A model generated the notes under the pieces. The model saw only the letters and a list, made by a program, of their open reading frames with translations, was not told the DNA's origin and ran no database searches. From NCBI GenBank assembly GCA_021160245.1, contig JAGHCW010000226.1:1-53308 (forward strand): a DNA stretch of 53,308 nt, written 5' to 3'. Below, piece by piece: positions 43,628 to 52,052 of this stretch. This DNA is from a bacterium. GTDB taxonomy: Bacteria > B130-G9. Every line of letters starts with the position of its first letter. The stretch's first letter is position 1. The position numbers and the translations under genes were made by a program.

Positions 43628-45901
43628 TTATCTAACTACTCGCGCCTCGCGCATTGGTCTGAAATGCCTCTCGACGGGACTCGGCAATCCGGCGCCAACC
43701 GGGCCGTGCGCCGTCCATTTGCCATTCGTGTCGATGTCAACCAGCCAATACTGGTATCTGACGCCAGGCCTGACATTGCTGTCAACGAACCTGTATGAGG
43801 CGCCAGCACCTGGGGCGCCCTGCGCGCCAATCAACCTGCTGATGGCCTTTCGCTCCTTACCATCGAAACGATAGATAACGAAACCGGAATTATCGACTTC
43901 CGCGCCCGTCTCCCAAGTCAGCACGATCTTGCCTGCTCTGGCGTGCGCCTCGAAGCTCGAGAGCCTGATGTATGTGTTCAGCTCGCCAATGATGCGAGTG
44001 TGGGGGCAGCCGTAGAGGTTGTAAACGAAGTAGTTATGCCAAGCGGCAGAGCTGCTGTGGTAGGTGCTGAGGTAGTAGTTTGCCTCATAGAATGCCCTTG
44101 CACAGGCGCCGTTTGCGCTGGAATAATCGGTCAGGTTGCGGGCATACCAATAGCCTATGTCCTGGGAGCCGCCCCAGCGACGGGTATATGTGAAGTTGCC
44201 AGAGTAACCCAGCGAGCTGTTCGACGCGCTAGAAGTATTCACCGCGCCCTTCTTCAGCAGAGCATAGCCCAGGTTGTTTGCATCTGATGGCCAGCCATTT
44301 TGGCAGCTGATCTGGAATGTGAACGCCGGATGCGTGTCATCCAGATTCGAGCAATAACTTGTCTTGAATAGGTAGCCCTCGGAGCAGGCTGCTGGGCTGC
44401 CATGTCCTACTACTGCAACAGAATGGTTGCCATGGCCAAACCAAAAGACCAAGCCATAAGCGTGCGCCGCCCACCTGTCCACAACGCTGCCCGCGGCGCT
44501 GATGCCGCCGTGAAGCACTTCGTCCCAAGCATAGTCGCTACGGCAGTTATCATGAGCGTTCTGATACATCTTGTAGGTTGTGAAGTTGCGGGTGCTCAAG
44601 TACTGGTTGATCATGTCACGCGCATAGTAGGACGGGTCAGTGCTCGTCCACGGGAAAGAGAGCGGAAACAGAACCGAGAGGCGCCAGTCGAGATCGCCGT
44701 GCTCCGTGTCGTAGTTGATCTCTTTTTGGATGATGTTGTCCAGATTCGTGTAATCTGTGCCATATACCGGTATGCGAGCCGGATAGATCTCTGGGTCGAG
44801 ATCGGCGTTGTCCTGCCCATACTCACCGAAATACTGGTCTCCGTCGGAATCCCAATCGCCGGTCAAGTCGGCGAAGTAGTAATCGGTCGGAACGGTCAGG
44901 CCGTAACCTGGATACGTATTCTTCATCGGGACATAGGAGTGGCCCGGATCGGGATCACCGATGAACAGAACGTAAACCACACCATAATTCTGGTAGTAGT
45001 CAATGAGCCACTTTCTCATCTTGTCAGCGACGCCATCGGGAGCCTGGCCAGTCTTTGTGCCATAGCCGCCCGCGGTGTCCCCATCCTCGTAACTGTGGCT
45101 TTCCGTGACTGTTAGCACGATATGCCCGACATTCTGAAGATGTGTATTGAGGTTGGCTAGCTCCGTGCTGCCGTTCTTGATCGCCTCTGTCGTCATAATG
45201 ACATAGTCGTAGGAGTCGCCCATCGGTCGGAAGCCATTAGTGAGCTTATACCACTCCCTAGCTTCTCGATAGTTGACGAATCTTGTAGCGGCCTTGTCGT
45301 CGAAGACCATGTCGTTCAGCGATGCCTTGTCAAGCAAATCAGAATCCCGCTCAAACTCGATCCTCAGACGCACGCCATCGCGGAACAGAAGTTGCCGGCT
45401 GATTGGATTGTAGCTGAATGGCGCGTATGCTATTCGGACATACTTCCACTTGCGCATCTGTCCCGTGCCATTCGACTTAATGGTGTCCTCGGGCAGAAAC
45501 TCGTCCGATGAGTAAACGTCAACGTCTTTCCCATCCATAACGTTCGTTGCGCCTTGCCAGTCCTCGGTGAACTCACCGTCGGGGCCAGGAACCATAAGAG
45601 GCGGATGAGGCGCGATATCGAACTGCCCGGGCAGAGCGCTCTCGCCTCTTTCGAGCTCTTCAATCGATATCGAGTCCCACACCACATCAGGCGGCAGGGC
45701 AACGTGATAGACGTTAATTGGCAGCATTGGAGACCCGGGCGTTCCCGCCAGACCGTAGCCGTCCATTTCAATGATCTCACCGTTTTCGACATCCACGATC
45801 TCATACTCAGAGGCCGTGAACTCGACGATAATCTCGTCGGCGAATCCTGCTCCGGTAAGGGCCAGAATCGCCACGATTCCCAAATAAATGCTAGTTCTCA
45901 C
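43628..45901 (-). CDS. secreted gingipain-like cysteine protease (peptidase C25)
   Basis: 757 residues from GTG 45901 (GAGGG 7 nt upstream); the open frame extends to 45967 without an RBS. The signal peptide is VRTSIYLGIVAILALTGAGFA. A pro-region of about 200 residues (YGLAGTPGSPMLPINVYHV) is followed by the C25 domain: YDYVIMTTEAIKNG, VLFIGDPDPGHSYVPM, catalytic His490 in WFGHGNHS and Cys533 in QISCQNGWPS. The C-terminus has a fibronectin-like module (KIVLTWETGAEVDNSGFVIY, LVDIDTNGKWTAHGPV) homologous to that of the neighbouring C1 protease, probably for sorting or attachment. It lies 90 bp after a gene for a 39-residue peptide and is probably expressed with it. Confidence 0.93.
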   Translation of the reverse strand: MRTSIYLGIVAILALTGAGFADEIIVEFTASEYEIVDVENGEIIEMDGYGLAGTPGSPMLPINVYHVALPPDVVWDSISIEELERGESALPGQFDIAPHPPLMVPGPDGEFTEDWQGATNVMDGKDVDVYSSDEFLPEDTIKSNGTGQMRKWKYVRIAYAPFSYNPISRQLLFRDGVRLRIEFERDSDLLDKASLNDMVFDDKAATRFVNYREAREWYKLTNGFRPMGDSYDYVIMTTEAIKNGSTELANLNTHLQNVGHIVLTVTESHSYEDGDTAGGYGTKTGQAPDGVADKMRKWLIDYYQNYGVVYVLFIGDPDPGHSYVPMKNTYPGYGLTVPTDYYFADLTGDWDSDGDQYFGEYGQDNADLDPEIYPARIPVYGTDYTNLDNIIQKEINYDTEHGDLDWRLSVLFPLSFPWTSTDPSYYARDMINQYLSTRNFTTYKMYQNAHDNCRSDYAWDEVLHGGISAAGSVVDRWAAHAYGLVFWFGHGNHSVAVVGHGSPAACSEGYLFKTSYCSNLDDTHPAFTFQISCQNGWPSDANNLGYALLKKGAVNTSSASNSSLGYSGNFTYTRRWGGSQDIGYWYARNLTDYSSANGACARAFYEANYYLSTYHSSSAAWHNYFVYNLYGCPHTRIIGELNTYIRLSSFEAHARAGKIVLTWETGAEVDNSGFVIYRFDGKERKAISRLIGAQGAPGAGASYRFVDSNVRPGVRYQYWLVDIDTNGKWTAHGPVGAGLPSPVERHFRPMREARVVR

Positions 45902-45991
45902 CTTGCTTCCCTCTCTTTGTTTGGTCAATATCAACGAGATAACGCATTTCGGCTCGTGATTCGACAAGCTAGCCAGGCGCGATTAGTCGCC

Positions 45992-46111
45992 CTAGCAGCC
46001 GCTTGAGGAGCCGCCGAAGCCCGTGCAGGACAGCGAGGGTCCCAGCGCAGAGAGGATGCTCTTCGAATCCAATGTGATAACTCTAGGCGCCTCGTAAGTC
46101 TTTGTAGCCAT
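45992..46111 (-). CDS. 39-residue RiPP-precursor-like peptide, copy 1
   Basis: ATG 46111 has AAGGAG 5 nt upstream, the best RBS in the region. The peptide has a leader-like N-terminal half with TYEAPRVITLDS, then ILSALGPS, and a C-terminal core SCTGFGGSSSGC with Cys29 and Cys39. The YxxP-x-V part resembles the leader motif that binds RRE/PqqD-like domains in lasso and radical-SAM peptides; the core is Gly/Ser/Cys-rich like a modified peptide. There is no signal peptide. Copy 2 (47894-48013) differs only at residue 2 (Ala versus Thr). It is followed after 90 bp by the C25 protease. I do not know a named family for it; function inferred only. Confidence 0.85.
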   Translation of the reverse strand: MATKTYEAPRVITLDSKSILSALGPSLSCTGFGGSSSGC

Positions 46112-46277
46112 TGCCACTCCTTCTAAATAGTTGGTTCAGGGCTTTTGCCCAAAAACAAAACGAATTGCATCTCGGGAGAGTTAAGCAGCTCGGGAAGGTC
46201 ATGAACCCCACTGGCCCCATAGGGCTAATTAAGATTCAGCACTTTCCTCTAGCTCCCGAAAGTTCTCCCGCATAAGT
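46112..46277 (-). promoter_or_regulatory. structured 5' leader of the peptide-C25 cassette
   Basis: The untranslated leader upstream of peptide copy 1 is closely similar to the one at 48014-48183. Shared parts include AAAGTGCTGAATC, AGCCCTATGGGGCCAGTGG, CTTAACTCTCCCGAGATG and CCTGAACCAAC. Visible stems are GCCC-TATG-GGGC, CGGGAGA with distant TCTCCCG, and GGGC-AAAA-GCCC shortly before the RBS. Such conservation between flanking copies outside the coding part suggests a regulatory RNA. I recognise no known riboswitch class. Confidence 0.6.
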
Positions 46278-46306
46278 AACATGATGCATATTCCAGCAAA
46301 TGTCAA
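46278..46306 (-). promoter_or_regulatory. promoter of cassette 1
   Basis: TTGACA (complement of 46301-46306), 17-nt spacer, CATGTT (complement of 46278-46283). The -35 and its flank (GTACTTGACAT) are identical in cassette 2. Confidence 0.55.
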
Positions 46307-46431
46307 GTACGTGGAGTTTCCAGAAGATGGAAATGGGCGAATCCCGCTTCGTATGCCCTTTCTCAAAAATCAGCTGAATAGGAGAATATCCAATTCAGTA
46401 GCTCTGGCCGGATTAGTCCAAATGCGCCGCG

Positions 46432-46472
46432 GGTAAAAAAAGAAACGAGTCGCGATCGATGACAGCGCCCCG
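46432..46472 (-). terminator. degenerate terminator of the C1 protease cassette
   Basis: On the minus strand GGGGCGCT, a loop GTCATCGAT and CGCGACTC, then GTTTCTTTTTTTA. The loop, right arm and T-tract match the terminator at 43552-43593, but the left arm has mismatches. An outer CCGCGG/CCGCGG pairing may stabilise it. It lies about 50 bp after the C1 gene. Confidence 0.55.
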
Positions 46473-46524
46473 CGGATGTTCGGTTAGTTCTTTCCTTACT
46501 AAACGCTTGCCAAGCTATCAGCAG

Positions 46525-47802
46525 CTACCTCATCGCAACCACGCCAGCATTCACAGGTCTCAAGTTAAGCCTCTCGAACTCAACTCTCGCACACGCTGGT
46601 CCGTGAGCCGCCCACTTGCCGGCGGTATCGACATCCACCAAGTAGTAGCAGTAGGTTACTCCGGGGGAGGCGTCTTCGTCCACAAACGTGTATGAGTCGC
46701 CGGAGCCCGGCGTACCCTCGGCCTGGATGAAGCCGCTCACCATCTCGTAGCTCTGACCGCTATCGGCGGTTCTGTAGATAACGAAGCCAGCGTTGTCTAT
46801 CTCTGCGCCGGTCTCCCAGGCCAGGATGATATCTGAGCCTTGTGCTTCAGCGTCAAATGAGTTGAGGTCGATGTAGGTCAGAGTATCGCCGGGCTCGATC
46901 TCTAGAGTCCATGTGCCGAACTTGACGCATGTCTGTCCCCATCTGATTCTGAAGTAGCCGCTTTCGGCCCAACCTGCCCCCCAGGAGTTCTTCACTATCC
47001 AATACTTTTCGTCGTCGTCCCAACCGACGATAACGACAGCATGGCCACCCAGGTAATCACCGTATGCGTACTCATAAATCCCACCATCGTAGTAGTAGTA
47101 GAAATCTTCGTACACATCGAGATGTGTGGCGACGGGGTATTGATGGACAGCCTGCTTTATGAGGTTCACGTCCTCGCTTGTGGTGGTGACCCAACTCCAA
47201 GATTCTATCTTCTGCGCCCTTGAGGACCAGTCCGAACACGTATCAGCACAAGGAAGATCCGAGGCCGCGTATGGGAAGCAATCCTCATCAGGACTGCCCG
47301 CAGCGATGTAATACGAAAGAGCAAGGTAAGTGTAACCACCGCTGCAGCTGCCGGCGCCCGAACAAGACAGGATGTGTTGCTCCGAAAGATTGTAGTCGCA
47401 ACCCTCCCTGTTGTGCTTTATTATGGTGCCAGATTCAACGGCTGCGGTTGCCGCGAAATCCCAACAGCTCCCGCAGCTGCCCTGGCTCCTTACAGGGGTC
47501 ACCCAGTTTCCTCCGTTGTCCCTCCAATCGAAGTGAGCAGGAAGGTCCATTGGGCGGTATCCACCCTGGTTCAGGTTTGGTCCGATCGCCGATTCGTCGG
47601 GTTCCAGGTCTCCGCACACCACTTCGCCCGGCAAGTCGACCATCGGGCTCATATTGGCCGTCCAGGGATTGCCCATCTCCTCAAGCTTTGCTCTGACCTT
47701 AGCCAGGTCTTCCTCAGACGCTTCACCAAACACAATGGTGCTGGCAAAGCTAGTCACGGCAATAGTCAATATCACTAGTCGTAACAATGCAAATCGGTTC
47801 AA
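46525..47802 (-). CDS. secreted papain-like cysteine protease (peptidase C1)
   Basis: 425 residues from TTG 47802, with GGGAGG 8 nt upstream. A signal peptide (LLRLVILTIAVTSFAS) and a short pro-region (about 30-85) precede the papain domain: FDWRDNGGNWVTPVRSQGSCGSCWDFA with Gln107 and Cys113, then GGHAVVIVGWDDD with His254, then VKNSWGAGW with Asn272. The catalytic set is complete. From about 310 a fibronectin-like module (DIILAWETGAEIDNAGFVIY; LVDVDTAGKWAAHGPA) matches the C-terminus of the C25 protease next door. It is preceded at 91 bp by peptide copy 2. Confidence 0.95.
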   Translation of the reverse strand: MNRFALLRLVILTIAVTSFASTIVFGEASEEDLAKVRAKLEEMGNPWTANMSPMVDLPGEVVCGDLEPDESAIGPNLNQGGYRPMDLPAHFDWRDNGGNWVTPVRSQGSCGSCWDFAATAAVESGTIIKHNREGCDYNLSEQHILSCSGAGSCSGGYTYLALSYYIAAGSPDEDCFPYAASDLPCADTCSDWSSRAQKIESWSWVTTTSEDVNLIKQAVHQYPVATHLDVYEDFYYYYDGGIYEYAYGDYLGGHAVVIVGWDDDEKYWIVKNSWGAGWAESGYFRIRWGQTCVKFGTWTLEIEPGDTLTYIDLNSFDAEAQGSDIILAWETGAEIDNAGFVIYRTADSGQSYEMVSGFIQAEGTPGSGDSYTFVDEDASPGVTYCYYLVDVDTAGKWAAHGPACARVEFERLNLRPVNAGVVAMR

Positions 47803-47893
47803 TTACTTGTCCTCCCTCTGATATTCACACTTCCATAGATAACGCTTGGCGAATTTGGTCTAGAGAGAAACGCCATAGGCCTCCACCAATACG

Positions 47894-48013
47894 CTAGCAG
47901 CCGCTTGAGGAGCCGCCGAAGCCCGTGCAGGAGAGCGAGGGTCCCAGCGCAGAGAGGATGCTCTTCGAATCCAATGTGATAACTCTAGGCGCCTCGTAAG
48001 TCTTTGTAGTCAT
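47894..48013 (-). CDS. 39-residue RiPP-precursor-like peptide, copy 2
   Basis: It starts at ATG 48013 with AAGGAG 5 nt upstream, and ends TGC TAG at 47894-47899. The sequence is the same as copy 1 apart from residue 2 (Thr), including leader segment TYEAPRVITLDS, ALGPS hinge and the SCTGFGGSSSGC core. Nucleotide identity is also very high (one synonymous CTG/CTC change near the core plus the residue-2 change), so the duplication is recent or kept uniform by gene conversion, although the proteases that follow are of different families. It lies 91 bp before the C1 protease. Confidence 0.85.
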   Translation of the reverse strand: MTTKTYEAPRVITLDSKSILSALGPSLSCTGFGGSSSGC

Positions 48014-48183
48014 TGCCACTCCTTCTAAATGGTTGGTTCAGGGCCCAAATGCCCTTAATGCAAAACGACTCACATCTCGGGAGAGTTAAGTTAGTCAGGA
48101 AGGGTATGAACACCACTGGCCCCATAGGGCTGAATGGGATTCAGCACTTTCCCTCAAACACAATAACTATCCTTCACCGATAA
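48014..48183 (-). promoter_or_regulatory. structured 5' leader of the peptide-C1 cassette
   Basis: Paralogue of the leader at 46112-46277 (see shared blocks there). Changes between copies often keep pairing: TGAAT-CCC-ATTCA is a perfect hairpin here, and the pre-RBS stem GGGC/GCCC persists with a different loop. The CGGGAGA partner of the long-range stem is absent in this copy. Confidence 0.6.
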
Positions 48184-48212
48184 CTATGATACATTCATAT
48201 ATGGATGTCAAG
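48184..48212 (-). promoter_or_regulatory. promoter of cassette 2
   Basis: TTGACA (complement of 48207-48212) within GTACTTGACAT, the same flank as in cassette 1. TATCAT and CATAGT are -10 candidates at 15- and 18-nt spacing. The metG gene is divergent from here. Confidence 0.5.
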
Positions 48213-48375
48213 TACGCAAAGTCAAAGAAAGGTGGGAAATGCCAGACAATCCGCCGCTTTGAACCCAAACTTGCGCATGGCCTCGTCTGCAACTTGACTG
48301 AATGCTATCGGGATGGCATGGTGCTCCTAAGCGGGGCAATTGCTTTGTATAACGTTTTTTAGGAACGCTTGAGAC

Positions 48376-50277
48376 ATGACCAAGAGTAAGTTTTACATCA
48401 CAACTCCGATCTACTATGCAAATAGCGTGCCGCACATCGGCAACGCATACACAACCATCGTCGCTGACGTCGTCGCTCGCTACAAGAGAGCCATGGGCTA
48501 TGACGTGATGTTCCTTACCGGTATGGACGAACATGGACAGAAGGTTCAGTCGTCAGCTCAATCAAGAGGCATCGCGCCTCAGCAATACGTGGATGAGATT
48601 GCGAAAGTCTGGGCAAGGCTAATATCCGAATACGACATAACGAGCGATGAGTTCATCCGAACCAGCGAGCCGAGGCACAAACGGGGCGTCCTGAAGCTCC
48701 TCGAGCGGATGATGAACAAGGGCGACGTCTATGAGGGCGAGTACGAGGGTTGGTATTGCAGGTTCGAGGAGAACTTCCTGACCGATCTGCAGGTCGTAGA
48801 TGGCAAGTGCCCCGATTGCGGACGGCCGGTTGAGAGGTCTTCCGAACATGCCTTCTTCTTCGCTATGTCCAAATACGAGAAGCCGTTGCTCGAATACTTC
48901 GACGCGCATCCTAACTTCATTCGGCCAAACTTTCGGATGAATGAGGCGAGGCGCTTTGTGGAGCAGGGATTAAAGGACCTATGTATCAGCAGGCCAGTCG
49001 AATGGGGCATCCACATCCCCGGCTCCGAGGACTACACGATTTATGTCTGGGTAGATGCCCTTATCAACTACCTTACCGGGATTGGCTTCGGGACCGATGA
49101 CGAGAAGTTCGAGCGATTCTGGCCGTGCGATCTTCACCTTTTGGGCAAGGATATCCTGAAATTCCATTGTATCCTGTGGCCGGCGATGTTGATGTCGGCG
49201 GATGTGCCGCTGCCTAAGTCGCTTTACAATCACGGCTGGCTGCGAATATCTGGGGAGAAGATGTCCAAAAGTGTCGGCAACGTCGTGGACCCATTCTACC
49301 TCGTGGACAATTATGGGGCGGACGCTGTCCGGTACTTCCTCTTGCGAGATGTGAAGTTCGGTCAAGACGGCAACTTCTCCGAGGAGAACCTAATCGTTAG
49401 GAATAACAGCGATCTAGCCAACGACTTAGGCAACTTGGTCCATCGCTCGCTTTCGATGTGCATCAAATACTTCGACGGTGAGATACCCTCGCCGGTCGCA
49501 TCTGCCGACGATTCGCTGAGGCTCAAGTCTGAGGAGACCTTCGCGGTCTATTCAAGGTGCATGGATGATCTAGACTTTCGGGCCGCTATCGAGGCGGTTT
49601 GGGAACTCATCTCGAAGGCAAACACTTATATTGCCTTCAACAAGCCGTGGGAGCTCAAGAAGAATGGTCAGATAGAGAAGCTCGCCGCTGTCTTGTACAA
49701 TGTGATAGAGTGTGGGCGGATAATATTACACATGTTGGGGCCGGTAATCCCGTCGGCAGCTGGCAAGATGCTTAAGCAGATAGGTGTGCCGGAGAGTCCC
49801 GATGAGAAGCTAGAACGGCTGGCCAAATGGGGTGGGCTTCCCTCAGGCACGAAGATAGGCGATCTCGTTCCGGCCTTCGAGAAAAAGCAGCTCGAGGTAG
49901 TTCTGAATGAGGGGAAGGACGAACGACAACAGAAAGGAGTCAAAGTGGAGAGCATGCCGATCATCACAATTGATGACTTTGCGAAGGTGCAGCTCGTAGT
50001 CGGCGAGGTCAGGTCCGCGGAGCCTGTTCCCGGTTCGAAGAACCTATTCAAGGTGAGTGTTGACATAGGAAGCGAGCTGAGAACCGCTGTGGCTGGAATC
50101 AAAGAACACTACAGCCCTGAAGACCTGGTCGGTAAAAAGATCGTCTTTGTGGCGAATCTTGCGCCCGCGAAGATATACGGCGTACTATCTGAGGGAATGA
50201 TCCTTGCCGCGGGGACCAACGCGGTCTCACTCATCACACTGGACAGGGATTTGCCTGTGGGATCCAAGGTCAGATGA
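48376..50277 (+). CDS. metG: methionyl-tRNA synthetase
   Basis: Charges tRNA-Met. 633 residues: class I signature PHIGNAYTTIVADVVARYK, GMDEHGQKVQ, and KMSKS in GEKMSKSVGN. The zinc-knuckle insert reads WYCRFEENF and GKCPDCGRP, so one cysteine of the usual four is replaced by Glu. The last 100 residues are the EMAP/Trbp111 tRNA-binding module (FAKVQLVVGEVRSAEPVPGS, GEVR... AGIKEHY, FVANLAPAKIYGVLSEGM). ATG 48376; AGGA about 12 nt upstream. Its TGA overlaps the purN ATG. Confidence 0.97.
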   Translation: MTKSKFYITTPIYYANSVPHIGNAYTTIVADVVARYKRAMGYDVMFLTGMDEHGQKVQSSAQSRGIAPQQYVDEIAKVWARLISEYDITSDEFIRTSEPRHKRGVLKLLERMMNKGDVYEGEYEGWYCRFEENFLTDLQVVDGKCPDCGRPVERSSEHAFFFAMSKYEKPLLEYFDAHPNFIRPNFRMNEARRFVEQGLKDLCISRPVEWGIHIPGSEDYTIYVWVDALINYLTGIGFGTDDEKFERFWPCDLHLLGKDILKFHCILWPAMLMSADVPLPKSLYNHGWLRISGEKMSKSVGNVVDPFYLVDNYGADAVRYFLLRDVKFGQDGNFSEENLIVRNNSDLANDLGNLVHRSLSMCIKYFDGEIPSPVASADDSLRLKSEETFAVYSRCMDDLDFRAAIEAVWELISKANTYIAFNKPWELKKNGQIEKLAAVLYNVIECGRIILHMLGPVIPSAAGKMLKQIGVPESPDEKLERLAKWGGLPSGTKIGDLVPAFEKKQLEVVLNEGKDERQQKGVKVESMPIITIDDFAKVQLVVGEVRSAEPVPGSKNLFKVSVDIGSELRTAVAGIKEHYSPEDLVGKKIVFVANLAPAKIYGVLSEGMILAAGTNAVSLITLDRDLPVGSKVR

Positions 50278-50945
50278 GAGTGGGAGCACCAGACACCATG
50301 GAAAACACAAGAATAATATCGGCTGCCGTGTTGCTTTCCGGAACAGGCTCGACGCTGCAGAACCTGATTGGCTGGATTGCCGCGGGCAAGCTGCCAGCCA
50401 AGATCGCTGTGGTCTTATCCAGCAAGCCGGACGCTTATGGAGTTACACGCGCAAAGGACGCGGGCATACCCGTTGTAATAGTCAATCGGAAGGGCTTCAA
50501 AAACCATACTAAGTTCGCTCAGGAAGTGAATGACAGGCTTGCGAAATTCGATCTAGACTTGATAGTCCTAGCCGGTTATAGCCACCTGCTGCTTCTGGAC
50601 AAACTGCGCAACATTCCGGCCATCAATATACACCCCGCGCTCATTCCATCATTTTGCGGCAAGGGATTCTATGGCGACAAAGTTCACAAAGCGGTTCTTG
50701 AACAAGGCATTAAGGTCACTGGAGTCACAGTTCATTTCGTGGACGAGGAATATGACCACGGCCCGATTGTCCTTCAGGAGGCCGTCCGCGTCCGACGCGA
50801 CGATACAATCGCCAGCCTGAGGTCAAGGGTCCAGCGGATCGAACATAGGCTCTATCCAGAGGCGATAAAGCTCTTTGCGGAGGGACGGCTGAGGGTGGAA
50901 GGCCGAAAGGTCATTATTTTGCCGCTCAGCAAATCCAGAAAATGA
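50274..50945 (+). CDS. purN: phosphoribosylglycinamide formyltransferase
   Basis: It formylates GAR with 10-formyl-THF in purine synthesis. 223 residues from the ATGA overlap with metG (ATG 50298, MENTRIISAAVLLSG, is an alternative). The active-site set is present: SGTGSTLQNLI, INIHPALIPSF (Asn and His), GVTVHFVDEEYDHGPIVLQ (Asp). The C-terminus is a normal helix. Confidence 0.94.
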   Translation: MRVGAPDTMENTRIISAAVLLSGTGSTLQNLIGWIAAGKLPAKIAVVLSSKPDAYGVTRAKDAGIPVVIVNRKGFKNHTKFAQEVNDRLAKFDLDLIVLAGYSHLLLLDKLRNIPAINIHPALIPSFCGKGFYGDKVHKAVLEQGIKVTGVTVHFVDEEYDHGPIVLQEAVRVRRDDTIASLRSRVQRIEHRLYPEAIKLFAEGRLRVEGRKVIILPLSKSRK

Positions 50946-50969
50946 CCGTCTGGACTTGGAGCCTGAAAG

Positions 50970-52052
50970 TTGAACGTAGCAATTGTACACGACTGGCTGA
51001 CCGGCGCCCGAGGCGGCGAACGCGTCCTTGAGGTACTCTGCGAGCTATTCCCATCCGCAACCATATTCACGCTTCTGCATATTCCGGGCACCGTCTCAAA
51101 GCGCATTGAGGCGATGCGAATTCGCACATCATTCGTCCAGCATCTGCCCTTCTTGAAAAGCCATTATAGGGCCTATCTGCCGCTTTTCCCGAAGGCAATT
51201 GAGCGATTAGACCTATCCGGCTTTGAACTCGTCATAAGCGTCAGCCACTGCGTCGCAAAAGGCGCCCTCCCAGCCCCCGGCGCGTGCTCGATATGTATCT
51301 GCCTCACGCCCATAAGATATGCCTGGGACATGGCCGACACCTATTTCCCTAAAAACAAGCCCTTAAAGCGACTTGCCGTAATGCCATTCATCCGCCGGCT
51401 TAGGGAGTGGGACAGAAGAACCGCGGACAGAGTCCACCATTACGTGGCGATTTCTAACTTCGTCGCCAAGAGGATAGAGCAATTCTACGGCCGCGAATCG
51501 GACGTCATCTATCCCCCAGTTGACTGCTCCCGATTTGCGCCTCGTCCAGATGAAGTCGGAGACTATTACCTCATCGTCTCCGCCTTTGCGCCCTACAAGC
51601 GAATCGATCTCGCAATCGAGGCGTTCAGAGGCCTTGACGCCCGACTGAAGATAGTCGGCAAGGGACAAGAGGCGCGGTGCCTTGCGAGCATTGCCCCGAG
51701 CAACGTTGAGTTCATCGGCTCGGCCTCAGACGAGGAGGTTGCGGAGCTCCTGGCGAAATGCAGGGCGCTCATCTTCTGCGGCGTCGAGGATTTTGGCATT
51801 GTGCCGCTTGAGTCGCTGGCGTCCGGACGGCCAGTCATCGCCTATGGAAGAGGAGGCGCGCTTGAGACGATTACGGACGGTGAGACGGGCGTCTTCTTCC
51901 CAGAACAGACGCCGCAATCGCTTGCCAAGGCAATCCGGCGCTCGGAGAGCATGACGTTCCATCCAGCCACGCTCCGCGCCTCAGCCGAGCGATTCGACAC
52001 TAGCATCTTCAAGCGGAACATCGCCGATTACATCTCCCGCAAGGTGGGGTGA
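50970..52052 (+). CDS. family 4 glycosyltransferase
   Basis: 360 residues, starting at TTG 50970. GT-B fold: N-terminal VAIVHDWLTGARGGERVLEV (acceptor side) and C-terminal donor-binding VEDFGIVPLESLASGRPVIAYG with the E-x7-E motif and GGALETI. Close in type to WbaZ-like mannosyltransferases of surface polysaccharide synthesis. Intact. The stop is followed directly by the tail of a beta-helix gene, so the 3' flank has been rearranged. Confidence 0.93.
   Translation: MNVAIVHDWLTGARGGERVLEVLCELFPSATIFTLLHIPGTVSKRIEAMRIRTSFVQHLPFLKSHYRAYLPLFPKAIERLDLSGFELVISVSHCVAKGALPAPGACSICICLTPIRYAWDMADTYFPKNKPLKRLAVMPFIRRLREWDRRTADRVHHYVAISNFVAKRIEQFYGRESDVIYPPVDCSRFAPRPDEVGDYYLIVSAFAPYKRIDLAIEAFRGLDARLKIVGKGQEARCLASIAPSNVEFIGSASDEEVAELLAKCRALIFCGVEDFGIVPLESLASGRPVIAYGRGGALETITDGETGVFFPEQTPQSLAKAIRRSESMTFHPATLRASAERFDTSIFKRNIADYISRKVG

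Noticed and set aside
48014-48183. Cobalamin, SAM or c-di-GMP riboswitch in the cassette leaders
   Set aside because: Short blocks resemble parts of B12 and SAM riboswitches, but the conserved core order, including a B12 box, is not found.
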